A model generated the notes under the pieces. It did no database searches, had not been told where the DNA came from, and worked only from the letters and a program-made list of their open reading frames with translations. A stretch of DNA of 48,505 nucleotides from Clostridiales bacterium (GTDB lineage: Bacteria; Bacillota; Clostridia; Christensenellales; Pumilibacteraceae): positions 1 to 48,505 of the forward strand of contig JAFLVI010000005.1 in the NCBI GenBank assembly GCA_022508405.1. Reading direction: 5' to 3'. Positions 22,859 through 31,109 of the stretch are shown piece after piece. The translations under genes and the position numbers were made by a program. Positions within the stretch are counted from its first letter, which is position 1. Every line of letters begins with the position of its first letter.

Positions 22859-23676
22859 ACTACCTCCGTCATTGCCGCAGGACACAACAGCATTTCGTGC
22901 GTATCGGAAAAACGCCTGCCGTCGCCGATAAGTCCTACCATTGCATTTATTTTATGCCACTGCCTGTCCGAATAGACCGTTATCTCATTCGGTTGCACCA
23001 AGTAAATCACCGCCGTGCCCGCCGGCGTAGACGCTGTTATCGTGCGAAGCGTGGGCAACACTTTGGCAAATTTTACCGCCGCCATTCCGTCCAGCTTGTC
23101 CGTAAAACGTTCTATATCGGTTATGATTACGGGAAGGCCGCTCCGCGCGTCGAATACGCAGTTGCCCGTATCCAGAAACGCCGCAAACTTGATTGTTGTG
23201 TCAAAAACCGAAACTTCCGTTCCGTACTCGTACGGCGCCCTTACGCGCGGCACGCGAAGCCGCCTTATGCAATACCGCCCGCCTATGTACACGATTACGC
23301 CGCACGACATCACCAAAAATATCGGGTACTTCATTACAAACTCGGTCACGTTTTTTCCGCCGCACAAGCACAGCTCCACGGCATAACATGCGCCGCCGAG
23401 TGCAAACGTGCAGCCTAAAAACACCACCGCCGATACACAACAGCGCGGCGTTTTTATATACATGATAATGCTCAAAATCACCCACAAGCCCAGCTTGACG
23501 GCAAGCGATAGCCATATGCTGACGATAAACGGATAAAACACCGCAACCGCAGTGCCCACTGTAGACGCCACAATAAGCCGCCATACCCTTGCTTTAATGT
23601 GGCACAGTCTTGCCGCGAGCGCGCCGGCAAGATATGTCAGCATAAAATTATCGACAATGACAAACTCGATATACAT
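22855..23676 (-). CDS. spoIIGA: SpoIIGA, aspartic protease activating pro-sigma-E
   Basis: This 273-residue protein has an N-terminal membrane domain (about five helices, residues 1-130) and a C-terminal retroviral-like aspartic protease half with the catalytic motif FLDTGN (Asp169). It cleaves the SigE precursor at the sporulation septum after a forespore signal. The N terminus [16 protein letters not shown] is typical. The ATG at 23676 is chosen; a GTG two codons upstream is possible. There is no ribosome-binding site, and a -10 box ends only 6 bases upstream, so the mRNA may lack a leader. It overlaps sigE by 4 bases. Confidence 0.92.
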   Translation of the reverse strand: MYIEFVIVDNFMLTYLAGALAARLCHIKARVWRLIVASTVGTAVAVFYPFIVSIWLSLAVKLGLWVILSIIMYIKTPRCCVSAVVFLGCTFALGGACYAVELCLCGGKNVTEFVMKYPIFLVMSCGVIVYIGGRYCIRRLRVPRVRAPYEYGTEVSVFDTTIKFAAFLDTGNCVFDARSGLPVIITDIERFTDKLDGMAAVKFAKVLPTLRTITASTPAGTAVIYLVQPNEITVYSDRQWHKINAMVGLIGDGRRFSDTHEMLLCPAAMTEVV

Positions 23677-23682
23677 GCCCAC

Positions 23683-23726
23683 ATTGTAGCAAATACTTTT
23701 TGCGTTGTCTTTACCATTATGTCGAA
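23683..23726 (-). promoter_or_regulatory. spoIIGA promoter with Spo0A box
   Basis: On the minus strand TTCGACA (23726-23720), the complement of the Spo0A box TGTCGAA, lies 8 bases upstream of a weak -35 (AAGACA, 23711-23706). A 17-base spacer and TACAAT (23688-23683) follow. A box just ahead of a poor -35 is how the Bacillus spoIIG operon is activated by Spo0A. Confidence 0.6.
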
Positions 23727-23791
23727 TCGGTTTACGCTTTTTAACAATTTAAAGGCTTTTTTGTCAAAAGGAAATTTGCTATTTTTCGCAC

Positions 23792-23821
23792 AAAAAAAGA
23801 CTGCCACTTTGAGCGACAGTC
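23792..23821. terminator. Intrinsic terminator after ftsZ
   Basis: GACTGCCACT (23799-23808) and AGCGACAGTC (23812-23821) form a 10-base stem with two G-T pairs and a 3-base loop. The minus strand then reads TTTTTTT. The plus side also carries TTTTT. Confidence 0.88.
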
Positions 23822-23861
23822 GTTTTTGTACTATATTTGTTTTAATAAAAATCTATTCTTG

Positions 23862-25085
23862 TTATTTGCGTTTTCTCAGTCTGTCCAGCCAAGTCTGTTC
23901 GCTGTCGTCGTCTAAGCTGACGTAGCCGTCGTCCGCGGCGGACGGCGCAGTCTGACGGTACTGCTGAGCAAACAGCGGCGGCACATTGTTTTGCCCTTGC
24001 GGCGGTTGCGCGGGTGCGGAGTGTTGCATCGGCTGCTGCATGGCAGGCTGTTGCGGCGGTTGCATTGTGGGCTGAATGGGCACTATGGTCTGCGGCTGAG
24101 GCTGTTGCTGACGTGCCGTCTTGTTAAAACCCGTTGCTATAATGGTAACCTGAAGCTGATCCTTAAGTTCGGGCACTATAGCATGGCCGAATACTATATT
24201 GGCTTCCTTGGCGCAAATGTCGCGCACAAGCTCCACGGCCTGCGACACCTCGTTCATCTTTACTTCTCTGCCTTCTACCTGAACAATCGCACGGGTCGCG
24301 CCTTCTATGGAAGTGTCGAGCACGGTGTTGTTTACGGCGCGCTTAACAGCTTCTACGGCGCGGTTGGTGCCGCTGGCTCTGCCTATTGCCATAATAGCGT
24401 CGCCGCCGTTTTCCAGTATTGTATGTATATCGGCAAAGTCGACGTTGATTTTGCCGGGGTTGACGATGATATCGGTCAATGCCTGAACGCCCTGACGCAA
24501 GATGTCGTCCGCATACTTAAACGCTTCCTGCGTTGTCAAGTCTTTTGCAACGGACGCAAGCCGCTCGTTGGGCACTATAATAATAGAGTCCACAAACTTG
24601 CGCAGGTTGGCAATCCCTTCCATTGCGTTGCGCATGCGCACTTCGCCTTCAAACTTGAAAGGAGTTGTCACAAACGCCACTACGAGCTTGTCCAAGTTAT
24701 GCGCGATTTCCGCAATTACCGGCGCGGCACCTGTACCCGTTCCGCCGCCCATACCTGCGGTAATAAACACCAAATCCATGTCTTTGATGAGTTTAGTCAG
24801 CGTTTCGCGGCATTCTTCCGCGGCAAGTCTGCCTTTTTCGGGATTTGCACCCGCGCCGTAACCCTTTGTTATGGTAGAGCCGATCTGCACTCTGCGCGTA
24901 GCCTTGGATATGCGAAGCGCCTGCTTATCGGTGTTAATCGCCATAAACACGTTGACTTTTACATTCGCTTCAATCATATTATCAACAGCGTTGCTGCCAC
25001 CGCCGCCAACGCCGACTATCATTACCTTTACAGGCGAATTGACATCACCGTCCATAAAATTCGCGCCGTTTTGAAAGTCTTGCAT
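23862..25085 (-). CDS. ftsZ: Cell division GTPase FtsZ
   Basis: This 407-residue tubulin homologue forms the division ring. The tubulin signature GGGTGTG is at residues 113-119, preceded by VGVGGGGSNAV, and the T7 loop region NVDFADI is intact. After about residue 315 comes a Gln/Pro/Met-rich linker of about 70 residues and a C-terminal peptide TWLDRLRKRK, which stands for the conserved tail that binds FtsA but lacks the usual Pro-hydrophobic core. AAAGGAG lies 9 bases before the ATG, overlapping the ftsA end. It is co-transcribed with ftsA and stops before a strong terminator. Confidence 0.97.
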   Translation of the reverse strand: MQDFQNGANFMDGDVNSPVKVMIVGVGGGGSNAVDNMIEANVKVNVFMAINTDKQALRISKATRRVQIGSTITKGYGAGANPEKGRLAAEECRETLTKLIKDMDLVFITAGMGGGTGTGAAPVIAEIAHNLDKLVVAFVTTPFKFEGEVRMRNAMEGIANLRKFVDSIIIVPNERLASVAKDLTTQEAFKYADDILRQGVQALTDIIVNPGKINVDFADIHTILENGGDAIMAIGRASGTNRAVEAVKRAVNNTVLDTSIEGATRAIVQVEGREVKMNEVSQAVELVRDICAKEANIVFGHAIVPELKDQLQVTIIATGFNKTARQQQPQPQTIVPIQPTMQPPQQPAMQQPMQHSAPAQPPQGQNNVPPLFAQQYRQTAPSAADDGYVSLDDDSEQTWLDRLRKRK

Positions 25086-25091
25086 AATCCG

Positions 25092-26303
25092 TTACTCCTT
25101 TTGTTTACGTTTTGAAAACCAACGTTTAAATCTGTTTATCATGCCGCCGTCTATCGGGTTGCTTAATAGTACCATGTTGAGTATGCCGAGCGCGGATTGC
25201 AGCTGCGGACTGTCCAGCATTGGCTGAATGGGCTTAACCGCTTCCACCTCGTGCGCAAGACATTCCGACAAATATTCCACGGCGCCGCGCATTGTCATAA
25301 GTCCGCCGCCGGTGACGGAAAGCGGCGTATATTCGGGATAGTCGTATCCGCACATTTTAAGCGCTTTTTGCACGTATCTAGCAAAGCTTTCTATCTCCAG
25401 CCGCACCACCAAGTTTGTTTCCGCAACGTCAAAGCGCTTTATCTCGTTGTTTACTTCTATCTCGTATTCGGTCTGAACTACGGGCGGCAACTCTTCGTCG
25501 GCGGGCGGAACAAAATCGGGCTCCAGCGATAAAATCACCTTGCGTTTAAGGAGTTCCGCCTGCTTTGTGGGGATACCGAACTTTTGCGAGAGCGCGTCGG
25601 TAATTCGCATTCCACCCCACGGAAAATAGTTTTGCACACAAATGCCGTCGCCCCTGCCTATGGTTAGCGCCGTGCCGAGTGCGCCCACGTCCGCGAGCAT
25701 AACGCATTTATCGCGCTTAAAGTCGTCAAACAACAATATAAGCTCCGCAAGGCTTGTCGAAAGGAATTCCACGTCGTCGATTTCCGCAAGGCTTGCCGCA
25801 GCGGTTACGTCCGATATAAAGTCGTTACGCGCCAGTATGTACGATATGCTGCCGTTCAGCTTAGTGGACATCATGCCCACAGGCTCTATCAGCTTGTGCT
25901 CGTTGTCCAAGGTGTAGTATATGGGCTGCATATTTATGACCGTTCTTTCTGGATCGTCAAACGTATTACCCGTATCCAAAAGCGCCTGTACGTCCTTTTC
26001 CGTCACCCTGCGCTTTTTGTTGAGAGAAATACTCACATCCGCAACATAGCATTTGGAAAAATCATTGGGCACGCCTACATACAGCTTGTCTATTTTATGC
26101 CGCGCACGCGAACAAGCGCTGTCGATAGCTTGTCCGATGCAGTGCGACAGCTTTTCTCTATCCAACCATTGTCCGCACGCAAAACCGGCATACTCGCAAA
26201 CACCGATACCGTCAAGGTTTATCGTGTCGTTTATGCCGCGGCTACCGATAAGTACAGTTATCTTGCTTGTGCCGAAATCTAAAATTGCAACGCTTTGTTT
26301 CAA
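25092..26303 (-). CDS. ftsA: Cell division protein FtsA
   Basis: This 403-residue actin-like protein tethers FtsZ to the membrane. The N-terminal phosphate loop AILDFGTSKI, the second phosphate region MLADVGALGTALTI and the adenosine motif SVTGGGLMTM are visible. The C terminus, MINRFKRWFSKRKQKE, is the amphipathic membrane-targeting helix. The start is TTG at 26303 with AGGGG 8 bases upstream; no ATG is available nearby. A consensus promoter lies just upstream, so ftsA-ftsZ can be expressed apart from ftsQ. Confidence 0.95.
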   Translation of the reverse strand: MKQSVAILDFGTSKITVLIGSRGINDTINLDGIGVCEYAGFACGQWLDREKLSHCIGQAIDSACSRARHKIDKLYVGVPNDFSKCYVADVSISLNKKRRVTEKDVQALLDTGNTFDDPERTVINMQPIYYTLDNEHKLIEPVGMMSTKLNGSISYILARNDFISDVTAAASLAEIDDVEFLSTSLAELILLFDDFKRDKCVMLADVGALGTALTIGRGDGICVQNYFPWGGMRITDALSQKFGIPTKQAELLKRKVILSLEPDFVPPADEELPPVVQTEYEIEVNNEIKRFDVAETNLVVRLEIESFARYVQKALKMCGYDYPEYTPLSVTGGGLMTMRGAVEYLSECLAHEVEAVKPIQPMLDSPQLQSALGILNMVLLSNPIDGGMINRFKRWFSKRKQKE

Positions 26304-26334
26304 GACATAACCCCTATTTTATACTACCATTGTG

Positions 26335-26363
26335 ATTATACACTACATATGGTAGCTTGTCAA
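26335..26363 (-). promoter_or_regulatory. Consensus promoter of ftsA-ftsZ
   Basis: A perfect TTGACA (26363-26358), 17-base spacer and perfect TATAAT (26340-26335). The start near 26328 gives a leader of about 25 bases. Confidence 0.92.
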
Positions 26364-26387
26364 GTGTACAGTATAAAAATCGTTGAT

Positions 26388-27248
26388 TTACGCGCCTTGC
26401 GTTACGGCGTCGTAATGCCGTGCGTAATAGCCGTCGTCGGTGTAGATGTTGCCTTCGTCCTTCGACTCGTTGGGCTTAAGATAAACACTGCGAACAGGGT
26501 CGGTCGCACCTTGACTGAGATTGGGATAGACCTTTATAAGTCCGCACGTTTGCGTTACGCTGGCAAGCTCGGGCTGAGCATACACGGCAAATCCGCGCTC
26601 TAACATATCGGTAAAGCTTGCACCGTTATCATGTATCTCGATAGAACAGCCCGCATTGGTGCGAATGTAAACATAGCCCGCACGCCTGAAATCTATAAAG
26701 TTTATAAACTGGACAATCTGAAAATCAATCATGCCCTTTTGGCGCAAAAACTTGATAATTGTATCTACGTATTTACGGTCCTTGCCGTTGCTGTTTTGGA
26801 AGTAATCGCCTATTTTTTCGGAAGTCGCCGCGGCGGGCTTGACGGTGAAATACCCCGCAAGCTGCGTGTCGGACACACTGCCTATCCTGCCTGACGAATA
26901 ACATTGATAATACTTATCGCCGCTTTTGTACTGGAACGATTTTTCGTAAATAACGTAGTTTATTGTAACTTTGTCGGGGAAACTGCGCTTAATATTGATA
27001 ACACCTACGTCGGGATACGCCTTTTCCACCTTTCGCTTGATTTCCGCCTCGTCCACAAAGAACATGGAACTGTTTTTCTTTACGCCTGCCGCTTTAATCA
27101 CGTTTTTGTCGTACTGCTCTATCTGCGGATGGTCGTAGTAACTGTATGCGTCCACATGCCTAACAAGAAAAGTGGCGCCGCAAGTAATAACCAGTAATAC
27201 CAGCACCAACACCACTATCAATAATACAATCAACTTTTTGTTACGCAT
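26388..27248 (-). CDS. ftsQ: Cell division protein FtsQ/DivIB
   Basis: This 286-residue bitopic division protein has a short basic N terminus, one membrane helix (residues 5-28) and an outside POTRA-type region from about 50 (VIKAAGVKKNSSMFFVDEAEIKRKVEKAYPDVGVINIKRSFPDKVTINYVIYEK). Identity rests on this pattern and on its place before ftsA, as in other Clostridia. The ATG at 27248 has no ribosome-binding site, but a -10 box ends 8 bases upstream. It is separated from murA by a lipoprotein gene. Confidence 0.88.
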   Translation of the reverse strand: MRNKKLIVLLIVVLVLVLLVITCGATFLVRHVDAYSYYDHPQIEQYDKNVIKAAGVKKNSSMFFVDEAEIKRKVEKAYPDVGVINIKRSFPDKVTINYVIYEKSFQYKSGDKYYQCYSSGRIGSVSDTQLAGYFTVKPAAATSEKIGDYFQNSNGKDRKYVDTIIKFLRQKGMIDFQIVQFINFIDFRRAGYVYIRTNAGCSIEIHDNGASFTDMLERGFAVYAQPELASVTQTCGLIKVYPNLSQGATDPVRSVYLKPNESKDEGNIYTDDGYYARHYDAVTQGA

Positions 27249-27256
27249 ACACAATA

Positions 27257-27285
27257 AGTATAACAAACAATATCACAAAAATCAA
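27257..27285 (-). promoter_or_regulatory. ftsQ promoter, probably leaderless
   Basis: TTGATT (27285-27280), a 17-base spacer and TATACT (27262-27257) on the minus strand are followed by only 8 bases before the ATG. The transcript should begin at or within two bases of the start codon. Confidence 0.65.
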
Positions 27286-27381
27286 GTACTTACTTATTTT
27301 AAAAAAGAAGTTAGTAAGAAAATTTTAATTCGATTTCCGTTTTTGTGATTGTTGTATGCAACCACGATTTTCAATCTCAGT

Positions 27382-27416
27382 AAAAAGCGCGGTAGATTGA
27401 TTTCTACCGCGCTTTT
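27382..27416 (-). terminator. Terminator of the LRR lipoprotein gene
   Basis: A 14-base perfect stem (27383-27396 with 27403-27416, core AGCGCGGTAGA) has a 6-base loop and ends in a T run on the minus strand. Confidence 0.93.
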
Positions 27417-27435
27417 AGTTTAATCGATTTGTAAA

Positions 27436-28926
27436 TCAGTTTTCGCCTTTTGCAATAGTGCCGTCAGTGCAAGTAATAGTGTATTCGCCTGAGTTCCGGT
27501 CCCAACCGTCCTCTTTGTCAATAGCCAACCACTCTTCCTTTGTGCCTCCAAATACGATATCGGTTAAACTACCACATTCACCCAACGCTTTATACCAAAT
27601 AGTCGTCACGCTTTTCGGTATGGTTATGCTTACTAAGTTTTCGCACCCTTCAAAAACCTCATTACCAATTCTCGTCAGCCCGTTTGATATGACTATGCTT
27701 GTTAAGCCGCTGCAATGGTAAAATGTGCGAGTGTCGATATGATGTACACCGCTTGGTATCGTTATGCTCGTTAGGCTTTTGCAGTTTTCAAATGCGTAAG
27801 CGCCTATGTATGTGACCGTATCGGGTATCTCAACAGTCTTTAAGTTGAGACAATTATGGAATGCTTGACGCCCTATGCTCGTCACGCCGTCAGGTATGAC
27901 TATACTTTCCATTTTATCAAAGAAGTAAAATACGTCGTCGGCGATGATTGCAATACTGCCGTCGGTAGGCAAAACAAAGTTTTTCTCGGCGACTGCAATA
28001 AGAGTTTTGCTGTCTGTTTCTATCAAGCAATTACCGCTGCTGTGATAGAAGGTGTTCCCGCTTTGGACGGTAATGCTCTCCACCGAAGGGAAATCAATGA
28101 ATGCACCCCAGTCAATGCTTTTAACGCTTTTCGGTATTTCCAAGCTTTTTACACGTCCGCAATGAGCAAAAGCTCTTTCCCCGATAAACTTGAGCGAATC
28201 GGACAGTTTTATGCTAGTGAAGCTACAACTCGAAAGCGCCCAAGACGCCAATCCGACAGTATCTGTACGCAATTCGACCGCGTCAACCGAATTGTCACAA
28301 CCTATAACCCATTTGTCTACATATTGCACACTGTTTTCAGTTTGTATAAGCTTTGTACAGCCCGAAAACGCGTCAGATTGCACACGTTCCACACCGCTGC
28401 CTATTGTAATGCTTGTCAAACCGCTGCAATCGGCAAAAGCATCATACTTTATAACCGTGACCGAATCGGGTATCACAACGCTTGTCAAACCGGTGCAACC
28501 GCGAAAAACCTCGCGCTCGATAGCCGTTAAAGAATTTGGCAACACTATGCTTTCCAAGCTGCTGCAACCGCGAAATGCACTTTCTCCGATTTCCGTGACC
28601 GTATCCGGTATCACTATGCTTGTTAAACTGCTGCAATCCCTGAATGCACTTCCTGCGATGCGCGTCACAGGCTTCTTTTTGTAGTATGCGGGTATTACAA
28701 TATCGTTGTCTTGCGCTTTGCCAATATTGACTGAATACGCAACGACAGTTTCGTCTTCATAAATCTCAAAGAATTGCAGACCGGCCGTGAATGTGCTGTC
28801 ATCGTCGTCGTTATCGCTGTCTGTATTATCATCCGAACAAGCCGACAGCGCAAATGCTCCAAACGCAAATATCACTATTGCGGCCATAATCAGCAACAGT
28901 TTTTTCCAAGACTTTTTTTCTTCCAT
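27436..28926 (-). CDS. BspA-like leucine-rich-repeat lipoprotein
   Basis: This is a 496-residue surface protein. A basic start and hydrophobic stretch end in the lipobox LSAC (Cys30), then an Asp-rich linker. From about residue 80 to 470 there are repeats of about 23 residues of the LRR_5 (BspA) type, for example SIVIPDTVTEIGESAFRGC, with a variant middle block near 190-340. Such proteins sit on the cell surface and bind other cells or host surfaces; the ligand cannot be told. GGAGATAAA precedes the ATG. It has its own promoter and terminator and interrupts the murA-ftsQ order, so it looks like an inserted, independently expressed gene. Confidence 0.92.
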   Translation of the reverse strand: MEEKKSWKKLLLIMAAIVIFAFGAFALSACSDDNTDSDNDDDDSTFTAGLQFFEIYEDETVVAYSVNIGKAQDNDIVIPAYYKKKPVTRIAGSAFRDCSSLTSIVIPDTVTEIGESAFRGCSSLESIVLPNSLTAIEREVFRGCTGLTSVVIPDSVTVIKYDAFADCSGLTSITIGSGVERVQSDAFSGCTKLIQTENSVQYVDKWVIGCDNSVDAVELRTDTVGLASWALSSCSFTSIKLSDSLKFIGERAFAHCGRVKSLEIPKSVKSIDWGAFIDFPSVESITVQSGNTFYHSSGNCLIETDSKTLIAVAEKNFVLPTDGSIAIIADDVFYFFDKMESIVIPDGVTSIGRQAFHNCLNLKTVEIPDTVTYIGAYAFENCKSLTSITIPSGVHHIDTRTFYHCSGLTSIVISNGLTRIGNEVFEGCENLVSITIPKSVTTIWYKALGECGSLTDIVFGGTKEEWLAIDKEDGWDRNSGEYTITCTDGTIAKGEN

Positions 28927-28958
28927 TTTATCTCCAAAAAATAAAAAGATATATGTTT

Positions 28959-28987
28959 TTTATATCATATATAACTATTTTTGTCAA
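28959..28987 (-). promoter_or_regulatory. Promoter of the LRR lipoprotein gene
   Basis: TTGACA (28987-28982), a 17-base spacer and TATAAA (28964-28959). The -35 box lies right after the hairpin that ends murA. Confidence 0.85.
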
Positions 28988-28989
28988 TA

Positions 28990-29021
28990 AAACGAATTAC
29001 TTCTTTTAACGAAGAAGTAAT
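28990..29021 (-). terminator. Weak terminator after murA
   Basis: ATTACTTCTT (28996-29005) pairs with AAGAAGTAAT (29012-29021). The minus strand continues TCGTTTTATT. The stem is AT-rich, so read-through is likely. Confidence 0.5.
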
Positions 29022-29042
29022 GTCATCATTTGTAATTTTTAA

Positions 29043-30302
29043 TTATTCGACTTCCGTTCTGATTATATTTCCGCCCAGTGCGGCAAAAGATCGTTCTATA
29101 TTTTCGTAACCGCGGTCGATATGCTCCGTGCCGTATATTTCAGTCTTGCCTTCGGCGGACAATGCGGCAATAACAAGCGCCGCACCGCCGCGAAGATCGC
29201 ATGCCTTTACCGCCGCGCCGTGAAGCTTTGGTACGCCCGCCACAACCGCTATCCTATCCTTGACCGTAATGTTGGCGCCCATCTTGACAAGCTCGGTAGT
29301 ATAACCGAATCGATTTTCAAACAGGTTTTCCACTATTACGGAACTGCCGTTGGCGCGCGCCAGCATTGCGCAAAACTGCGGCTGCATATCCGTCGGGAAT
29401 GCGGGATAGACGTTTGTCTCCAGCTTATGTATGGCCTTTGGTCTGCCGACCGCGCAAATGCGCACCGAGCCGCCCTTTAAGTAAAGTTTTGCACCCGTCT
29501 TTTTTAATCGTTCCGTTATTCCGAATAGATGCTCGGGTACAATATTTTTTACGCTGACGCAACCGCCGGTAGCCGCAACTGCGGCAAGGTAAGTCCCTGC
29601 GCAAATCCTGTCCGGTATTGGCGTATACGTACAGCCGTGAAGTTTTTTTACGCCGGTAACGCGAATGATCGATCCGCCTGCGCCCGACACCTTGCCACCC
29701 ATGGCGTTTATAAATCCGGCAAGATCGACAATTTCCGGCTCCCTTGCGGCGTTTACAATTACTGTTTCACCATCCAAAAGTGCGCCTGCCATCATCAAAT
29801 TTTCGGTTGCGCCCACGGACGCAAAGTCAAGGTTGACAACGGCGCTTTTCATGTCGGTGCCGTCGCAACATATGACTCCGCTCTCGTCTTCTATTTTTAC
29901 CGACAAACCTTTCAGTCCGGAAATATGTAAATCTATGGGGCGAAGTCCTATCTCACATCCCCCGGGATGGCTTATGTATGCCCGTCTGCAACGCGAAAGA
30001 ATGGACCCCAGTATAAATATGGACGAACGCAGTTTGCCCGTTAAATCGGCGTTTATGACGTTTAACGAGACGTCATGGCAACAGACATGAAGATTGTCGC
30101 CTTCAAACTCCGCACTGCAACCTAAATGTCGCATAATATTTAGCATTGCGTCAATGTCCTTTAAGTGCGGACACTTTTTTATGATTATAGGTTCATCCGT
30201 GAGTATACACGCCGCAATTATAGGGAGCGCCGCGTTCTTTGCCGTCTGAACGGTGACTTCCCCGTTGAGCGGAACACCGCCTTGTACTGTTAGTTTTTGC
30301 AT
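29043..30302 (-). CDS. murA: UDP-GlcNAc 1-carboxyvinyltransferase MurA
   Basis: This 419-residue enzyme adds enolpyruvate to UDP-GlcNAc in the first committed step of peptidoglycan synthesis. The catalytic Cys116 (HPGGCEIGLRPIDLH) and substrate-binding Lys22-Asn23 (AKNAALP) are present. The Cys is the residue attacked by fosfomycin, so sensitivity is expected from sequence. Length is normal. GAGGGT lies 6 bases before the ATG. It stands ahead of ftsQ-ftsA-ftsZ, as in many Clostridia. Confidence 0.96.
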   Translation of the reverse strand: MQKLTVQGGVPLNGEVTVQTAKNAALPIIAACILTDEPIIIKKCPHLKDIDAMLNIMRHLGCSAEFEGDNLHVCCHDVSLNVINADLTGKLRSSIFILGSILSRCRRAYISHPGGCEIGLRPIDLHISGLKGLSVKIEDESGVICCDGTDMKSAVVNLDFASVGATENLMMAGALLDGETVIVNAAREPEIVDLAGFINAMGGKVSGAGGSIIRVTGVKKLHGCTYTPIPDRICAGTYLAAVAATGGCVSVKNIVPEHLFGITERLKKTGAKLYLKGGSVRICAVGRPKAIHKLETNVYPAFPTDMQPQFCAMLARANGSSVIVENLFENRFGYTTELVKMGANITVKDRIAVVAGVPKLHGAAVKACDLRGGAALVIAALSAEGKTEIYGTEHIDRGYENIERSFAALGGNIIRTEVE

Positions 30303-30477
30303 ACACTACCCTCTGACTTCTTTTTTAGTATATGTGTACGCAAGCTCCGGCGTGCAAGTGCTTTGCCGCTGTTATCAAGATATTATTTCTGTATTATCTA
30401 TTCCGCGCAAACAGAAAAGGTGCAAAAATGATTTACATAATTGCACTGATTTTTCGTTTAATTTTTTCTTTTACTTT
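30303..30477. other. murA upstream region
   Basis: A weak promoter candidate on the minus strand has TTGCAC and TATACT 19 bases apart, ending near 30330. A loose hairpin (GTGCAA at 30420-30425, TTGCAC at 30441-30446) followed by a T-rich run may end the flavin reductase transcript. No gene is visible. Confidence 0.35.
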
Positions 30478-31044
30478 TTAGTCGGACGACAAAGCTTTTT
30501 CCAGTTCGATAATTTGTTTGATCACGTCACAGTGGTTGGTTGTTAAGTCGTCTAATGTATCGGTTTGCGTTACGGAAATACGTTTTACCGTATTTATACC
30601 TAAATGCCCGAAGTAGTGTTCTATGGAGTTTAAAATAAGTTCATTCTCTTGCTCCCTTACACCTGCACGCACGGCTATTGCTATCCCCTTAATGCTTTTT
30701 TGCGCCGACATAATCCTGTTTTTGTTGGTGTCCCCGTACGGCGTTGTTCTGTCAAACAGCGTTTTGATTTGCGCGGGTACGTCTGCCCAATAAGACGGGC
30801 AAGCAATAACTACTATGTCGGACGATAAAATATCAGTAACTATATTCTTTACATCGTCGTCCTGTATGCATTGCCCGTCGACATAGCACATTTTACAGCC
30901 CTTACAAAAATGCAAATCGACTTCGCCCACGTTATATTTTACAACATCGGCATTATTGCAATTTAATCCTTTTATAAAGCTGTCAATTAAGTAGGCGCAA
31001 CTCCCGTTGTTGCGCGCACTGCCGTTAATGCACGTTACTTTCAT
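30478..31044 (-). CDS. NAD(P)H-dependent FMN reductase-like flavoprotein
   Basis: This 188-residue protein has a flavodoxin-like fold. The N-terminal phosphate-binding loop INGSARNNGS, a Cys cluster FCKGCKMCYVDGQC and CPSYWADVPAQIKTLFDR are typical of the NADPH-dependent FMN reductase group that includes iron-sulfur flavoproteins. The Cys spacing could hold an Fe-S cluster or be redox-active. GGGAG lies 8 bases before the ATG at 31044. It stands alone after the terminator of the giant-gene operon. Substrate unknown. Confidence 0.85.
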   Translation of the reverse strand: MKVTCINGSARNNGSCAYLIDSFIKGLNCNNADVVKYNVGEVDLHFCKGCKMCYVDGQCIQDDDVKNIVTDILSSDIVVIACPSYWADVPAQIKTLFDRTTPYGDTNKNRIMSAQKSIKGIAIAVRAGVREQENELILNSIEHYFGHLGINTVKRISVTQTDTLDDLTTNHCDVIKQIIELEKALSSD

Positions 31045-31072
31045 AACGACAACTCCCAAAAAATTGTATAAG

Positions 31073-31100
31073 AAAAAGCGCGATATAATATCGCGCTTTT
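31073..31100 (-). terminator. Terminator of the giant-gene operon
   Basis: AAAAGCGCGATA (31074-31085) pairs with TATCGCGCTTTT (31089-31100) around a 3-base loop, and the minus strand continues with T. It lies 10 bases after the third giant gene. Confidence 0.93.
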
Positions 31101-31109
31101 TTATTTTGA

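Noticed and set aside
23991..25115. Plus-strand open frame of 374 codons
   Set aside because: Antisense to ftsZ; His/Arg/Leu-rich composition caused by the Gln-rich linker on the other strand.
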